A stretch of 64,000 nt of DNA, from positions 32,969,804 through 33,033,803 of the forward strand of contig OY804579.1 of the NCBI GenBank assembly GCA_963680875.1. The letters run 5' to 3'. Position numbers and translations under genes: made by a program. The notes under the pieces were generated by a model. That model did no database searches. It was given only the letters and a program-made list of their open reading frames with translations, and had not been told where the DNA came from. This document shows positions 30,001 to 45,700 of the stretch, piece after piece. The first letter of the stretch is position 1, and each line of letters begins with the position of its first letter. Origin of the DNA: Bathymodiolus brooksi (Eukaryota; Mollusca; Bivalvia; Mytilida; Modiolidae).

Positions 30001-33000
30001 ATATATTAATGTAAGGCATATCAGAACTAATATAATCTCTGTTCATGGTGATATATTAATTTAAGGCTCATCAAAACTAATATAATCTCTGTACATGGAG
30101 ATATATTAATCTAAGGCTCATCAGAACTAATGTAATCTCTGTACATGGAGATATATTAATTTAAAGCTCATCAGAACTAATATAATCTCTGTTCATGGAG
30201 ATATATTAATCTAAGGCTCATCAAAATTAATATAATCTCTGTTCATGGAGATATATTAATGTAACGCTCATCAGAACTAATATAATCTCTGTACATGGAG
30301 ATATATTAATTTAAAGCTCATCAGAACTATTATAATCTCTGTTCATGGAGATATATTAATCTAAGGCTCATCAGAAATAATATAATCTCTGTACAGGGAG
30401 ATATATTAATCTAAGGCTCATCAGAACTAATATAATCTCTGTACAGGGAGATATATTAATGTAAGGCTCATCAGAACTAATATAATCTCTGTACATGGTG
30501 ATATATTAATCTAAGGTTCATCAGAACTAATATAATCTCTGTACATGGAGATATATTAATCTAAGGTTCATCAGAACTAATATAATCTCTGTACAGGGAG
30601 ATATATTAATCTAAGGCTCATGAGAATTAATTTAATCTTTGTACATGGAGATATATTAATCTAAGGCTCAACAGAACTAATATAATCTCTGTACATGGAG
30701 ATATATTAATATAAGGCTCATCAGAACTAATATAATCTTTGTACATGGAGATATATTAATGTAAGGCTCATCAGAACTAATATAATCTCTGTACATGGAG
30801 ATATATTAATGTAAGGCTCATCAGAACTAATATAATCTCTGTACATGGAGACATATTAATGTAAGGCTCATCAGAACTAATATAATCTCTGTACATGGTG
30901 ATATATTAATGTAAGGCTCATCAGAACTAATATAATCTCTGTACATGGAGATATATTAATGTAAGGCTCATCAGAACTAATATAATCTCTGTACATGGAG
31001 ATATATTAATGTAAGGCTCATCAGAACTAATATAATCTCTGTACATGGAGATATATTAATGTAAGGCTCATCAGAACTAATATAATCTCTGTACATGGAG
31101 ATATATTAATGTAAGGCTCATCAGAACTAATATAATCTCTATACATGGAGATATATTAATCTAAGGCTCATCAGAACTAATATAATCTCTGTACATGGTG
31201 ATATATTAATGTAAGGCTCATCAGAACTAATATAATCTCTGTACATGGAGATATATTAATGTAAGGCTCATCAGAACTAATATAATCTCTGTACATGGAG
31301 ATATATTAATCTAAGGCTCATCAGAACTAATATAATCTCTGTGCATGGAGATATATTAATCTAAGGCTCATCAGAACTAATATAATCTCTGTACATGGTG
31401 ATATATTAATCTAAGGCTCATCAGAACTAATATAATCTCTGTACATGGTGATATATTAATGTAAGGCTCATCAGAACTAATATAATCTCTTTACATGGTG
31501 ATATATTAATCTAAGGCTCATCAGAACTAATATAATCTCTGTACATGGAGACATATTAATCTAAGGCTCATCAGAACTAATATAATCTCTGTACATGGAG
31601 ATATATTAATCTAAGGCTCATCAGATCTAATATAATCTCTGTACATGGTGATATATTAATGTAAGGCTCATCAGAACTAATATAATCTCTGTACATGGGG
31701 ATATATTAATGTAAGGCTCACCAGAACTGATATAATCTCTGTACATGGAGATATATTAACCTAAGGCTCATCAGAACTAATATAATCTCTGTACATGGTG
31801 ATATATTAATGTAAGGCTCATCAGAACTAATATAATCTCTGTACATGGGGATATATTAATGTAAGGTTCACCAGAACTGATATAATCTCTGTACATGGAG
31901 ATATATTAATCTAAGGCTCATCAGAACTAATATAATCTCTGTACATGGTGATATATTAATGTAAGGCTCATCAGAACTAATATAATCTCTTTACATGGTG
32001 ATATATTAATCTAAGGCTCATCAGAACTAATATAATCTCTGTACATGGAGACATATTAATCTAAGGCTCATCAGAACTAATATAATCTCTGTACATGGAG
32101 ATATATTAATCTAAGGCTCATCAGATCTAATATAATCTCTGTACATGGTGATATATTAATGTAAGGCTCATCAGAACTAATATAATCTCTGTACATGGGG
32201 ATATATTAATGTAAGGCTCACCAGAACTGATATAATCTCTGTACATGGAGATATATTAATCTAAGGCTCATCAGAACTAATATAATCTCTGTACATGGTG
32301 ATATATTAATGTAAGGCTCATCAGAACTAATATAATCTCTGTACATGGGGATATATTAATGTAAGGTTCACCAGAACTGATATAATCTCTGTACATGGAG
32401 ATATATTAATCTAAGGCTCATCAGAACTAATATAATCTCTGTACATGGTGATATATTAATCTAAGGCTCATCAGAACTAATATAATCTTTGTACATGGAG
32501 ATATATTAATCTAAGGCTCATCAGAACTAATAAAACCTCTGTACATGGTGATATATTAATCTAAGGCTCATCAGAACTAATATAATCTCTGTACATGGTG
32601 ATATATTAATCTGAGGCTCATCAGAACTAATATAATCTCTGTACATGGTGATATATTAATCTGAAGCTCATCAGAACTAATATAATCTCTGTACATGGAG
32701 ATATATTAATGTAAGGCATATCAGAACTAATATAATCTCTGTTCATGGTGATATATTAATTTAAGGCTCATCAAAACTAATATAATCTCTGTACATGGAG
32801 ATATATTAATCTAAGGCTCATCAAAACTAATATAATCTCTGTACATGGAGATATATTAATCTAAGGCTCATCAGAATTAATATAATCTCTGTACATGGAG
32901 ATATATTAATGTAACGCTCATCAGAACTAATATAATCTCTGTTCATGGAGATATATTAATCTAAGGCTCATCAGAACTAATATAATCTCTGTACATGGTG

Positions 33001-34849
33001 ATATATTAATGTAAGGCTCATCAGAACTAATATAATCTCTTTACATGGTGATATATTAATCTAAGGCTCATCAGAACTAATATAATCTCTGTACATGGAG
33101 ACATATTAATCTAAGGCTCATCAGAACTAATATAATCTCTGTACATGGAGATATATTAATCTAAGGCTCATCAGATCTAATATAATCTCTGTACATGGTG
33201 ATATATTAATGTAAGGCTCATCAGAACTAATATAATCTCTGTACATGGGGATATATTAATGTAAGGCTCACCAGAACTGATATAATCTCTGTACATGGAG
33301 ATATATTAATCTAAGGCTCATCAGAACTAATATAATCTCTGTACATGGTGATATATTAATGTAAGGCTCATCAGAACTAATATAATCTCTGTACATGGGG
33401 ATATATTAATGTAAGGTTCACCAGAACTGATATAATCTCTGTACATGGAGATATATTAATCTAAGGCTCATCAGAACTAATATAATCTCTGTACATGGTG
33501 ATATATTAATCTAAGGCTCATCAGAACTAATATAATCTCTGTACATGGTGATATATTAATCTGAGGCTCATCAGAACTAATATAATCTCTGTACATGGTG
33601 ATATATTAATCTGAAGCTCATCAGAACTAATATAATCTCTGTACATGGAGATATATTAATGTAAGGCATATCAGAACTAATATAATCTCTGTTCATGGTG
33701 ATATATTAATTTAAGGCTCATCAAAACTAATATAATCTCTGTACATGGAGATATATTAATCTAAGGCTCATCAAAACTAATATAATCTCTGTACATGGAG
33801 ATATATTAATCTAAGGCTCATCAGAACTATTATAATCTCTGTTCATGGAGATATATTAATCTAAGGCTCATCAGAAATAATATAATCTCTGTACAGGGAG
33901 ATATATTAATCTAAGGTTCATCAGAACTAATATAATCTCTGTACAGGGAGATATATTAATGTAAGGCTCATCAGAACTAATATAATCTCTGTACATGGAG
34001 ATATATTAATCTAAGGCTCATCAGAACTAATATAATCTCTTTACATGGAGATATATTAATCTAAGGCTCATCAGAACTAATATAATCTCTGTACATGGTG
34101 ATATATTAATCTAAGGCTCATCAGAACTAATATAATCTCTTTACATGGTGATATATTAATCTAAGGCTCATCAGAACTAATATAATCTCTTTACATGGTG
34201 ATATATTAATCTAAGGCTCATCAGAACTAATATAATCTCTGTACATGGAGACATATTAATCTAAGGCTCATCAGAACTAATATAATCTCTGTACATGGTG
34301 ATATATTAATGTAAGGCTCATCAGAACTAATATAATCTCTGTACATGGAGATATATTAATCTAAGGCTCATCAGAACTAATATAATCTCTGTACATGGAG
34401 ATATATTAATCTAAGGCTCATCAGAACTAATATAACCTCTGTACATGGTGATATATTAATCTAAGGCTCATCAGAACTAATATAATCTCTGTACATGGTG
34501 ATATATTAATCTGAGGCTCATCAGAACTAATATAATCTCTGTACATGGTCATATATTAATGTAAGGCTCATCAGAACTAATATAATCTCTGTACATGGAG
34601 ATATATTAATGTAAGGCTCATCAGAACTAATATAATCTCTGTACATGGAGATATATTAATGTAAGGCATATCAGAACTAATATAATCTCTGTTCATGGTG
34701 ATATATTAATTTAAGGCTCATCAAAACTAATATAATCTTTGTACATGGAGATATATTAATCTAAGGCTCATCAGAACTAATGTAATCTCTGTACATGGAG
34801 ATATATTAATTTAAAGCTCATCAGAACTAATATAATCTCTGTTCATGGA

Positions 34850-37800
34850 GATATATTAATCTAAGGCTCATCAAAATTAATATAATCTCTGTTCATGGAG
34901 ATATATTAATGTAACGCTCATCAGAACTAATATAATCTCTGTACATGGAGATATATTAATTTAAAGCTCATCAGAACTATTATAATCTCTGTTCATGGAG
35001 ATATATTAATCTAAGGCTCATCAGAAATAATATAATCTCTGTACAGGGAGATATATTAATCTAAGGCTCATCAGAACTAATATAATCTCTGTACAGGGAG
35101 ATATATTAATGTAAGGCTCATCAGAACTAATATAATCTCTGTACATGGTGATATATTAATCTAAGGTTCATCAGAACTAATATAATCTCTGTACATGGAG
35201 ATATATTAATCTAAGGTTCATCAGAACTAATATAATCTCTGTACAGGGAGATATATTAATCTAAGGCTCATGAGAATTAATTTAATCTTTGTACATGGAG
35301 ATATATTAATCTAAGGCTCAACAGAACTAATATAATCTCTGTACATGGATATATATTAATATAAGGCTCATCAGAACTAATATAATCTTTGTACATGGAG
35401 ATATATTAATGTAAGGCTCATCAGAACTAATATAATCTCTGTACATGGAGATATATTAATGTAAGTCTCATCAGAACTAATATAATCTCTGTACATGGAG
35501 ACATATTAATGTAAGGCTCATCAGAACTAATATAATCTCTGTACATGGTGATATATTAATGTAAGGCTCATCAGAACTAATATAATCTCTGTACATGGAG
35601 ATATATTAATGTAAGGCTCATCAGAACTAATATAATCTCTGTACATGGAGATATATTAATGTAAGGCTCATCAGAACTAATATAATCTCTGTACATGGAG
35701 ATATATTAATCTAAGGCTCATCAGAACTAATATAATCTCTGTACATGGAGATATATTAATGTAAGGCTCATCAGAACTAATATAATCTCTATACATGGAG
35801 ATATATTAATCTAAGGCTCATCAGAACTAATATAATCTCTGTACATGGTGATATATTAATGTAAGGCTCATCAGAACTAATATAATCTCTGTACATGGAG
35901 ATATATTAATGTAAGGCTCATCAGAACTAATATAATCTCTGTACATGGAGATATATTAATCTAAGGCTCATCAGAACTAATATAATCTCTGTGCATGGAG
36001 ATATATTAATCTAAGGCTCATCAGAACTAATATAATCTCTGTACATGGTGATATATTAATCTAAGGCTCATCAGAACTAATATAATCTCTGTACATGGTG
36101 ATATATTAATGTAAGGCTCATCAGAACTAATATAATCTCTTTACATGGTGATATATTAATCTAAGGCTCATCAGAACTAATATAATCTCTGTACATGGAG
36201 ACATATTAATCTAAGGCTCATCAGAACTAATATAATCTCTGTACATGGAGATATATTAATCTAAGGCTCATCAGATCTAATATAATCTCTGTACATGGTG
36301 ATATATTAATGTAAGGCTCATCAGAACTAATATAATCTCTGTACATGGGGATATATTAATGTAAGGCTCACCAGAACTGATATAATCTCTGTACATGGAG
36401 ATATATTAATCTAAGGCTCATCAGAACTAATATAATCTCTGTACATGGTGATATATTAATGTAAGGCTCATCAGAACTAATATAATCTCTGTACATGGGG
36501 ATATATTAATGTAAGGTTCACCAGAACTGATATAATCTCTGTACATGGAGATATATTAATCTAAGGCTCATCAGAACTAATATAATCTCTGTACATGGTG
36601 ATATATTAATGTAAGGCTCATCAGAACTAATATAATCTCTTTACATGGTGATATATTAATCTAAGGCTCATCAGAACTAATATAATCTCTGTACATGGAG
36701 ACATATTAATCTAAGGCTCATCAGAACTAATATAATCTCTGTACATGGTGATATATTAATCTAAGGCTCATTAGAACTAATATAATCTCTGTACATGGGG
36801 ATATATTAATGTAAGGCTCACCAGAACTGATATAATCTCTGTACATGGAGATATATTAATCTAAGGCTCATCAGAACTAATATAATCTCTGTACATGGTG
36901 ATATATTAATGTAAGGCTCATCAGAACTAATATAATCTCTGTACATGGGGATATATTAATGTAAGGTTCACCAGAACTGATATAATCTCTGTACATGGAG
37001 ATATATTAATCTAAGGCTCATCAGAACTAATATAATCTCTGTACATGGTGATATATTAATCTAAGGCTCATCAGAACTAATATAATCTTTGTACATGGAG
37101 ATATATTAATCTAAGGCTCATCAGAACTAATAAAACCTCTGTACATGGTGATATATTAATCTAAGGCTCATCAGAACTAATATAATCTCTGTACATGGTG
37201 ATATATTAATCTGAGGCTCATCAGAACTAATATAATCTCTGTACATGGTGATATATTAATCTGAAGCTCATCAGAACTAATATAATCTCTGTACATGGAG
37301 ATATATTAATGCAAGGCTCATCAGAACTAATATAATCTCTGTACATGGAGATATATTAATGTAAGGCATATCAGAACTAATATAATCTCTGTTCATGGTG
37401 ATATATTAATTTAAGGCTCATCAAAACTAATATAATCTCTGTACATGGAGATATATTAATCTAAGGCTCATCAAAACTAATATAATCTCTGTACATGGAG
37501 ATATATTAATCTAAGGCTCATCAGAATTAATATAATCTCTGTACATGGAGATATATTAATGTAACGCTCATCAGAACTAATATAATCTCTGTTCATGGAG
37601 ATATATTAATCTAAGGCTCATCAGAACTAATATAATCTCTGTACAGGGAGTTATATTAATCTAAGGCTCATCAGAACTAATATAATCTCTGTACAGGGAG
37701 ATATATTAATGTAAGGCTCATCAGAACTAATATAATCTCTGTACATGGTGATATATTAATCTAAGGTTCATCAGAACTAATATAATCTCTGTACATGGAG

Positions 37801-40800
37801 ATATATTAATCTAAGGTTCATCAGAACTAATATAATCTCTGTACAGGGAGATATATTAATCTAAGGCTCATGAGAATTAATTTAATCTTTGTACATGGAG
37901 ATATATTAATCTAAGTCTCATCAGAACTAATATAATCTCTGTACATGGAGATATATTAATATAAGTCTCATCAGAACCAATATATTCTCTGTACAGGGAG
38001 ATATATTAATCTAAGGCTCATCAGAACTAATATAATCTATGTACATGGTGATATATTAATTTAAGGCTCATCAGAACTAATATAATCTCTGTACATGATT
38101 ATATATTAATCTAAGGCTCATCAGAACTAATATAATATCTGTGCATGTTGATATATTAATCTAAGACTCATCAGAACTAATATAATCTCTGTACATGGAG
38201 ATATATTAATCTAAGGCTCATCAGAACTGATATAATCTCTGTACATGGAGATATATTAATCTAAGGCTCATCAGAACTAATATAATCTCTGTACATGGAG
38301 ATATATTAATCTAAGTCTCATCAGAACTAATATAATCTCTGTACATGGTGATATATTAATCTAAGGCTATCAGAACTAATATAATCTCTGTACATGGTGA
38401 TATATTAATATAAGGCTCATCAGAACTAATATAATCTCTGTACATGGTGATATATTAATCTAAGGCTCATCAGAACTAATATAATCTCTGTACATGGAGA
38501 TATATTAATGTAAGGCTCATCAGAACTAATATAATCTCTGTACATGGTGATATATTAATCTAATGCTCATCAGAACTAATATAATCTCTGTACAGGGAGA
38601 TATGTTAATCTAAGGCTCATCAGAACTAATATAATCTCTGTACAGGGAGTTATATTAATCTAAGGCTCATCAGAACTAATATAATCTCTGTACAGGGAGA
38701 TATATTAATGTAAGGCTCATCAGAACTAATATAATCTCTGTACATGGTGATATATTAATCTAAGGTTCATCAGAACTAATATAATCTCTGTACATGGAGA
38801 TATATTAATCTAAGGTTCATCAGAACTAATATAATCTCTGTACAGGGAGATATATTAATCTAAGGCTCATGAGAATTAATTTAATCTTTGTACATGGAGA
38901 TATATTAATCTAAGTCTCATCAGAACTAATATAATCTCTGTACATGGAGATATATTAATATAAGTCTCATCAGAACCAATATATTCTCTGTACAGGGAGA
39001 TATATTAATCTAAGGCTCATCAGAACTAATATAATCTATGTACATGGTGATATATTAATTTAAGGCTCATCAGAACTAATATAATCTCTGTACATGATTA
39101 TATATTAATCTAAGGCTCATCAGAACTAATATAATCTCTGTACATGATTATATATTAATCTAAGGCTCATCAGAACTAATATAATCTCTGTTCATGGAGA
39201 TATATTAATCTAAGGCTCATCAAAATTAATATAATCTCTGTTCATGGAGATATATTAATGTAACGCTCATCAGAACTAATATAATCTCTGTACATGGAGA
39301 TATATTAATTTAAAGCTCATCAGAACTATTATAATCTCTGTTCATGGAGATATATTAATCTAAGGCTCATCAGAAATAATATAATCTCTGTACAGGGAGA
39401 TATATTAATCTAAGGCTCATCAGAACTAATATAATCTCTGTACAGGGAGATATATTAATGTAAGGCTCATCAGAACTAATATAATCTCTGTACATGGTGA
39501 TATATTAATCTAAGGTTCATCAGAACTAATATAATCTCTGTACATGGAGATATATTAATCTAAGGTTCATCAGAACTAATATAATCTCTGTACAGGGAGA
39601 TATATTAATCTAAGGCTCATGAGAATTAATTTAATCTTTGTACATGGAGATATATTAATCTAAGGCTCAACAGAACTAATATAATCTCTGTACATGGATA
39701 TATATTAATATAAGGCTCATCAGAACTAATATAATCTTTGTACATGGAGATATATTAATGTAAGGCTCATCAGAACTAATATAATCTCTGTACATGGAGA
39801 TATATTAATGTAAGTCTCATCAGAACTAATATAATCTCTGTACATGGAGACATATTAATGTAAGGCTCATCAGAACTAATATAATCTCTGTACATGGTGA
39901 TATATTAATGTAAGGCTCATCAGAACTAATATAATCTCTGTACATGGAGATATATTAATGTAAGGCTCATCAGAACTAATATAATCTCTGTACATGGAGA
40001 TATATTAATGTAAGGCTCATCAGAACTAATATAATCTCTGTACATGGAGATATATTAATCTAAGGCTCATCAGAACTAATATAATCTCTGTACATGGAGA
40101 TATATTAATGTAAGGCTCATCAGAACTAATATAATCTCTATACATGGAGATATATTAATCTAAGGCTCATCAGAACTAATATAATCTCTGTACATGGTGA
40201 TATATTAATGTAAGGCTCATCAGAACTAATATAATCTCTGTACATGGAGATATATTAATGTAAGGCTCATCAGAACTAATATAATCTCTGTACATGGAGA
40301 TATATTAATCTAAGGCTCATCAGAACTAATATAATCTCTGTGCATGGAGATATATTAATCTAAGGCTCATCAGAACTAATATAATCTCTGTACATGGTGA
40401 TATATTAATCTAAGGCTCATCAGAACTAATATAATCTCTGTACATGGTGATATATTAATGTAAGGCTCATCAGAACTAATATAATCTCTTTACATGGTGA
40501 TATATTAATCTAAGGCTCATCAGAACTAATATAATCTCTGTACATGGAGACATATTAATCTAAGGCTCATCAGAACTAATATAATCTCTGTACATGGAGA
40601 TATATTAATCTAAGGCTCATCAGATCTAATATAATCTCTGTACATGGTGATATATTAATGTAAGGCTCATCAGAACTAATATAATCTCTGTACATGGGGA
40701 TATATTAATGTAAGGCTCACCAGAACTGATATAATCTCTGTACATGGAGATATATTAATCTAAGGCTCATCAGAACTAATATAATCTCTGTACATGGTGA

Positions 40801-42785
40801 TATATTAATGTAAGGCTCATCAGAACTAATATAATCTCTGTACATGGGGATATATTAATGTAAGGTTCACCAGAACTGATATAATCTCTGTACATGGAGA
40901 TATATTAATCTAAGGCTCATCAGAACTAATATAATCTCTGTACATGGTGATATATTAATGTAAGGCTCATCAGAACTAATATAATCTCTTTACATGGTGA
41001 TATATTAATCTAAGGCTCATCAGAACTAATATAATCTCTGTACATGGAGACATATTAATCTAAGGCTCATCAGAACTAATATAATCTCTGTACATGGTGA
41101 TATATTAATCTAAGGCTCATTAGAACTAATATAATCTCTGTACATGGGGATATATTAATGTAAGGCTCACCAGAACTGATATAATCTCTGTACATGGAGA
41201 TATATTAATCTAAGGCTCATCAGAACTAATATAATCTCTGTACATGGTGATATATTAATGTAAGGCTCATCAGAACTAATATAATCTCTGTACATGGGGA
41301 TATATTAATGTAAGGTTCACCAGAACTGATATAATCTCTGTACATGGAGATATATTAATCTAAGGCTCATCAGAACTAATATAATCTCTGTACATGGTGA
41401 TATATTAATCTAAGGCTCATCAGAACTAATATAATCTTTGTACATGGAGATATATTAATCTAAGGCTCATCAGAACTAATAAAACCTCTGTACATGGTGA
41501 TATATTAATCTAAGGCTCATCAGAACTAATATAATCTCTGTATATGGTGATATATTAATCTGAGGCTCATCAGAACTAATATAATCTCTGTACATGGTGA
41601 TATATTAATCTGAAGCTCATCAGAACTAATATAATCTCTGTACATGGAGATATATTAATGCAAGGCTCATCAGAACTAATATAATCTCTGTACATGGAGA
41701 TATATTAATGTAAGGCATATCAGAACTAATATAATCTCTGTTCATGGTGATATATTAATTTAAGGCTCATCAAAACTAATATAATCTCTGTACATGGAGA
41801 TATATTAATCTAAGGCTCATCAAAACTAATATAATCTCTGTACATGGAGATATATTAATCTAAGGCTCATCAGAATTAATATAATCTCTGTACATGGAGA
41901 TATATTAATGTAACGCTCATCAGAACTAATATAATCTCTGTTCATGGAGATATATTAATCTAAGGCTCATCAGAACTAATATAATCTCTGTACAGGGAGT
42001 TATATTAATCTAAGGCTCATCAGAACTAATATAATCTCTGTACAGGGAGATATATTAATGTAAGGCTCATCAGAACTAATATAATCTCTGTACATGGTGA
42101 TATATTAATCTAAGGTTCATCAGAACTAATATAATCTCTGTACATGGAGATATATTAATCTAAGGTTCATCAGAACTAATATAATCTCTGTACAGGGAGA
42201 TATATTAATCTAAGGCTCATGAGAATTAATTTAATCTTTGTACATGGAGATATATTAATCTAAGTCTCATCAGAACTAATATAATCTCTGTACATGGAGA
42301 TATATTAATATAAGTCTCATCAGAACCAATATATTCTCTGTACAGGGAGATATATTAATCTAAGGCTCATCAGAACTAATATAATCTATGTACATGGTGA
42401 TATATTAATTTAAGGCTCATCAGAACTAATATAATCTCTGTACATGATTATATATTAATCTAAGGCTCATCAGAACTAATATAATATCTGTGCATGTTGA
42501 TATATTAATCTAAGACTCATCAGAACTAATATAATCTCTGTACATGGAGATATATTAATCTAAGGCTCATCAGAACTGATATAATCTCTGTACATGGAGA
42601 TATATTAATCTAAGGCTCATCAGAACTAATATAATCTCTGTACATGGAGATATATTAATCTAAGTCTCATCAGAACTAATATAATCTCTGTACATGGTGA
42701 TATATTAATCTAAGGCTATCAGAACTAATATAATCTCTGTACATGGTGATATATTAATATAAGGCTCATCAGAACTAATATAATC
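34850..42785. repeat. Satellite segment duplicated at an offset of 4,349 bp
   Basis: About 3.6 kb of monomers (roughly 34,850-38,430) recurs in order at roughly 39,200-42,785. Matched private variants are CATCAAAATT at 34,861/39,210, GTAAGTCTCA at 35,461/39,810 and CTAAGGCTCATTAG at 36,761/41,110, all 4,349 bp apart. The offset is 87 monomers minus one base, the base being a 49-bp monomer at about 38,361. Both copies end with their own 49-bp monomer (38,361 and 42,711). A third, partly different version runs from about 44,640 to 47,660. Confidence 0.85.
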
Positions 42786-42789
42786 TCTG

Positions 42790-45700
42790 TACATGGAGAT
42801 ATATTAATCTAAGGCTCATCAGAACTAATGTAATCTCTGTACATGGAGATATATTAATCTAAGGCTCATCAGAACTAATATAATCTCTGTACATGGAGAT
42901 ATATTAATGTAACGCTCATCAGAACTAATATAATCTCTGTTCATGGAGATATATTAATCTAAGGCTCATCAGAACTAATATAATCTCTGTACAGGGAGTT
43001 ATATTAATCTAAGGCTCATCAGAACTAATATAATCTCTGTACAGGGAAATATATTAATGTAAGGCTCATCAGAACTAATATAATCTCTGGACATGGTGAT
43101 ATATTAATCTAAGGTTCATCAGAACTAATATAATCTCTGTACATTGAGATATATTAATCTAAGGTTCATCAGAACTAATATAATCTCTGTACAGGGAGAT
43201 ATATTAATCTAAGGCTCATGAGAATTAATTTAATCTTTGTACATGGAGATATATTAATCTAAGGCTCATCAGAACTAATATAATCTCTGTACAGGGAGAT
43301 ATATTAATCTAAGGCTCATCAGAACTAATATAATCTATGTACATGGTGATATATTAATTTAAGGCTCATCAGAACTAATATAATCTCTGTACATGATGAT
43401 ATATTAATCTAAGGCTCATCAGAACTAATATAATATCTGTGCATGTTGATATATTAATCTAAGACTCATCAGAACTAATATAATCTCTGTACATGGAGAT
43501 ATATTAATCTAAGGCTCATCAGAACTGATATAATCTCTGTACATGGAGATATATTAATCTAAGGCTCATCAGAACTAATATAATCTCTGTACATGGAGAT
43601 ATATTAATCTAAGGCTCATCAGAACTAATATAATCTCTGTACATGGTGATATATTAATCTAAGGCTATCAGAACTAATATAATCTCTGTACATGGTGATA
43701 TATTAATATAAGGTTCATCAGAACTAATATAATCTCTGTACATGGTGATATATTAATCTAAGGCTCATCAGAACTAATATAATCTCTGTACATGGAGATA
43801 TATTAATGTAAGGCTCATCAGAACTAATATAATCTCTGTACATGGTGATATATTAATCTAATGCTCATCAGAACTAATATAATCTCTGTACAGGGAGATA
43901 TGTTAATCTAAGGCTCATCAGAACTAATATAATCTCTGTACATGGAGATATATTAATCTAAGGCTCATCAGAACTAATATAATCTCTGTACATGGAGATA
44001 TATTAATCTAAGGCTCATCAGAACTAATTTAATCTCTGTACATGGAGATATATTAATCTAAGGCTCATCAGAACTAATATAATCTCTGTGTATGGTGATA
44101 TATTAATCTAAGACTCATCAGAACTAATATAATCTCTGTACATGGAGATATATTAATCTAAGGCTCATCAGAACTAATATAATCTCTGTACATGGAGATA
44201 TATTAATCTAAGGCTCATCAGAACTAATATAATCTCTGTGCATGGTGATATATTAATCTAAGACTCATCAGAACTAATATAATCTCTGTACATGGAGATA
44301 TATTAATCTAAGGCTCATCAGAACTAATATAATCTCTGTACATGGAGATATATTAATCTAAGGCTCATCAGAACTAATATAATCTCTGTACATGGTGATA
44401 TATTAATCTAAGGCTATCAGAACTAATATAATCTCTGTACATGGTGATATATTAATATAAGGCTCATCAGAACTAATATAATCTCTGTACATGGTGATAT
44501 ATTAATCTAAGGCTCATCAGAACTAATATAATCTCTGTACATGGAGATATATTAATGTAAGGCTCATCAGAACTAATATAATCTCTGTACAGGGAGATAT
44601 GTTAATCTAAGGCTCATCAGAACTAATATAATCTCTGTACATGGAGATATATTAATGTAAGGCTCATCAGAACTAATATAATCTCTGTACATGGAGACAT
44701 ATTAATGTAAGGCTCATCAGAACTAATATAATCTCTGTACATGGTGATATATTAATGTAAGGCTCATCAGAACTAATATAATCTCTGTACATGGAGATAT
44801 ATTAATGTAAGGCTCATCAGAACTAATATAATCTCTGTACATGGAGATATATTAATGTAAGGCTCATCAGAACTAATATAATCTCTGTACATGGAGATAT
44901 ATTAATCTAAGGCTCATCAGAACTAATATAATCTCTGTACATGGAGATATATTAATGTAAGGCTCATCAGAACTAATATAATCTCTATACATGGAGATAT
45001 ATTAATCTAAGGCTCATCAGAACTAATATAATCTCTGTACATGGTGATATATTAATGTAAGGCTCATCAGAACTAATATAATCTCTGTACATGGAGATAT
45101 ATTAATGTAAGGCTCATCAGAACTAATATAATCTCTGTACATGGAGATATATTAATCTAAGGCTCATCAGAACTAATATAATCTCTGTGCATGGAGATAT
45201 ATTAATCTAAGGCTCATCAGAACTAATATAATCTCTGTACATGGTGATATATTAATCTAAGGCTCATCAGAACTAATATAATCTCTGTACATGGTGATAT
45301 ATTAATGTAAGGCTCATCAGAACTAATATAATCTCTTTACATGGTGATATATTAATCTAAGGCTCATCAGAACTAATATAATCTCTGTACATGGAGACAT
45401 ATTAATCTAAGGCTCATCAGAACTAATATAATCTCTGTACATGGAGATATATTAATCTAAGGCTCATCAGATCTAATATAATCTCTGTACATGGTGATAT
45501 ATTAATGTAAGGCTCATCAGAACTAATATAATCTCTGTACATGGGGATATATTAATGTAAGGCTCACCAGAACTGATATAATCTCTGTACATGGAGATAT
45601 ATTAATCTAAGGCTCATCAGAACTAATATAATCTCTGTACATGGTGATATATTAATGTAAGGCTCATCAGAACTAATATAATCTCTGTACATGGGGATAT